Positions 61,442 to 64,000 of a stretch of 64,000 nucleotides of DNA are shown here, piece by piece. Source of the stretch: Bradysia coprophila (Eukaryota; Arthropoda; Insecta; Diptera; Sciaridae); NCBI RefSeq assembly GCF_014529535.1, contig NW_023503334.1:620001-684000 (forward strand). The letters are read 5' to 3'. The stretch's first letter is position 1, and every line of letters starts with the position of its first letter. The notes under the pieces are model-generated. The model was not told where the DNA came from and did no database searches. It saw nothing but the letters and a program-made list of their open reading frames with translations. The position numbers and the translations under genes are program-made.

Positions 61442-64000
61442 GCATAGTAATGTACTATTGTTGATAAAATAGCTGAAAAAAAATGTAGACACTCCAAGAG
61501 GTGTAAGAGTTTATACAATGTAGAAAAAAACAACATTTGATCACAATACATAGAGCAGAACGTTGTTTTGTGGCTCCATATAATCGTTTGCATACATAAC
61601 AAGATTTTTCTTATTTCTTTTCTTATTTGTGGATACAAGTACACCATGAAACTCTAGACGCCAGAAATACTCTTTTTAGATTCAATTAAAATAGTTAAAA
61701 GTGTATATGCAACGTCGTGCAATGGCTAGTTGCATTACTCACAGCAGGTAGAATTTTATTTTATTTTCTCGAACACAGTTACAGATACTGTGACGTGTAA
61801 GAGCATACTCGGGAAAAATATTGCTTTTTTATATTCCATACCATGAAAGCTCTAACCGAGAAACTTAAACCACAGAATAATAAAAATTCAATATAATCAA
61901 TCTAATGATGTTTTGAAAAATGTTCTTAAAGTTATCAAAAACACAGTCTACCCCCCATCCGCCCATCAACAAAACTGTTAGCTACAATTAAAAATAGTTT
62001 TTGAAAAGTTTGAAAATTCGCATCCACTCAGTTGGTTAAATGTTTTGTTGTTTTTCGTTAAAATAAAAGTTATGATTTCAAAACAAAAACACTTAACGAC
62101 TCATTAAATTAGCATATCGGTTTTGGTAAAAACAATCGATTAAGTAAATTTTATTATGTCAAAAGTCAATGTTTTTCTCGTTACTCGATTGAAGCTGAAA
62201 AGCGACCGAATGACTACATTAAATTTTTTCCTTCAAACACACCAATATTTGGGTTTGCATAATATTCATGTTCCTCCAATCCATTCATTGTCAATTTAAG
62301 CATCTTCGGGTATTTCACTTTTATACTAAAATCTAAAATGACTGTAAGTTTTTAGCATATAACCATCAATTTCTGTCCGTTCCGCACCCTTACTCTTAAC
62401 ATCATACAACATTTTATGATTTCAATTTTTTTATACGATTCTTTCCATAAAAGCTTTACAAACGACATGTGTCGATTAAATCTACTACTTTTTTTGTTCA
62501 CAATATTATTGCAAAATCTGTCACCTTAATACGCATTATAAAAGAGAAACCAGAACACAGGCCAAATCTTGGTATTTTGTTGGTAATCTGTTGACAACAG
62601 ATGATTATAGCTATTTATGAGAGAATTCAACACCACTTTTAACACCCCAACCAACCCCCAACAAGCTTTTTTTTAAATCATATTTTATGCAATGCATGTA
62701 GGACTACAACTGAAAAATCAATATACTAGTATTATGCAACAAGTTGGTTAATCGGAATGTGTATCACAACTGGGTGTAAAGTTTGTCGTACGAGCTGAAG
62801 AAGAGACAACTGATGGCTGTACCCTATGAAAAGTTATCTGAACCAAAAACATTTTACTCTATATTTTGAAGCTCAGTCATGTGGTTGTAATACATTGAAT
62901 GGATTTCCATAAAACATTGACACACTGTACTCACAGTGGATGAAATAAAAACTGTTTCGTAACAAAAATAAAATTGTATGTTACACACAGAGCTGTAGAA
63001 AGAAATAAAAAAAAAACTTTTAACCCACTAACTAACTAACTTGTTGCATTAATAGAAATATATTTACATACGAAAATGTTTTGCCCCGCTAGTGCCGTCA
63101 AATTATATCCATTTTTTGATACTTGTATCGAAAATAGTTACTTCAGAACATAACATTGACATTAATTTGTTCAAATTAAATTTGTTTTTCGTTTTTCGGT
63201 AAATTTGCCTTTTAAATGATGCCAAGTCTGCGAATCGCTCTGTAGCGGAATATTCTTTTGGGATTGGGATCATTTTGGACCGAATTGTCGATATTATTTA
63301 CGCAATTGATCGCACAGAAATTCAATAATTTTAATGTAATTCAGGTGTGTATGTGTGTTGAAAAAAGGCAGAATATATTTGCCAGTGTTGACTGGTTTAG
63401 TTTTTAAAAACAACTTTGGCTGTACAATTTTTCTTTTATTACTTTATTCATATCTTTTGCAGAATAAACAAAAGATCAAGACACATATTGTCTATAATTT
63501 TGGGAAATTAGGCTTTCACAACTCATAATATATTTCCAGTCACTTTCAACACTGATCGTGTAAAGCTTAATGATATGCAAAAGGTGAATTGATTGTTTAA
63601 AAAAATCTATAAAAAGAAACATTGAAACATTGCTTAAATAATTCCAATAATTGCAATGTGTGGATAAAGTCTTTATTGGTATAAAAATCGAAACGTAATT
63701 GGCTAGGAGGTAGTATCATTTTTCTTATTCGTAACTTGTACCACCTTCATTTCTTTATCTGTAAAATATCAAAAGTGTGACTCATGTTGCACGAAAAGCC
63801 ATTTATGTGAATTAGTTCCTTAACTTTTTTTTTTATTTCGTTCGCATTCGCTCACTTATAAGTGCTTAAGTCGACAAAAAAAAATATTGTTTTGTTTGGT
63901 AAAGTTTCCACATTCCTGCAACAAACACTGACCATATAACACAAACGATTTATTTGATTGTCGTTCGGCGCAAGACAAATTGTTACGTACGCGAAATGCA
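61442..64000. other. AT-rich non-coding region to window end
   Basis: No coding exon, RNA gene or clear transposon end is supported. The frame at 61426-61647 on the minus strand overlaps the hairpin and has no motif. Confidence 0.5.

Noticed and set aside
61034..61647. Long minus-strand frames
   Set aside because: They run through two hairpin repeats and have no motif.

Overview
The window looks like nuclear DNA from an insect. Four conserved genes are split by short introns with GT/AG ends. The DNA is AT-rich, there are no operons, and small repeats are dense. The insect-type delta/epsilon glutathione S-transferase and the Cindr-like protein argue for an insect. I suspect a nematoceran fly, but that is an inference and no single sequence feature proves it.

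The left third (1-22 kb) carries the genes. A delta/epsilon GST lies on the minus strand (328-1211). The COPII GTPase Sar1 is on the plus strand (6596-9021, five coding exons). 3-hydroxyisobutyryl-CoA hydrolase, of mitochondrial valine breakdown, is on the minus strand (11815-13082, three exons). A CIN85/CD2AP-family adaptor matching Drosophila Cindr is on the plus strand (15298-21905, six exons, three SH3 domains and a C-terminal coiled coil). Exon phases close in every case, and the predicted lengths (221, 193, 366 and 732 residues) suit the families. The genes have unrelated housekeeping, detoxification and cytoskeletal roles, and nothing suggests they act together.

The right two thirds (22-64 kb) has almost no coding sequence. 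One convincing coding exon (50982-51214) looks like the start of a Rab-binding Slp-homology domain protein whose remainder must lie beyond the window. A possible upstream exon (31818-31919) would give a short uORF ending at the splice junction if joined to it. The rest is AT-rich intron or intergenic DNA full of non-autonomous transposons. The best supported are a 1.6-kb hAT-like element (2692-4317) and two small elements (46046-46155 and 53881-54141), each with 8-bp target duplications. Others are a 1-kb element with matching ends (26392-27438), several near-perfect hairpin (foldback) units (27.7, 44.6, 46.3 and 61.3 kb) and a 12.5-copy 16-bp tandem repeat (22516-22715) that is open in all three forward frames.

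I found no CRISPR array, rRNA, convincing intact tRNA or bacterial-type system. The most unusual content is the density and variety of hairpin-forming repeats, some shared between distant sites in the window.
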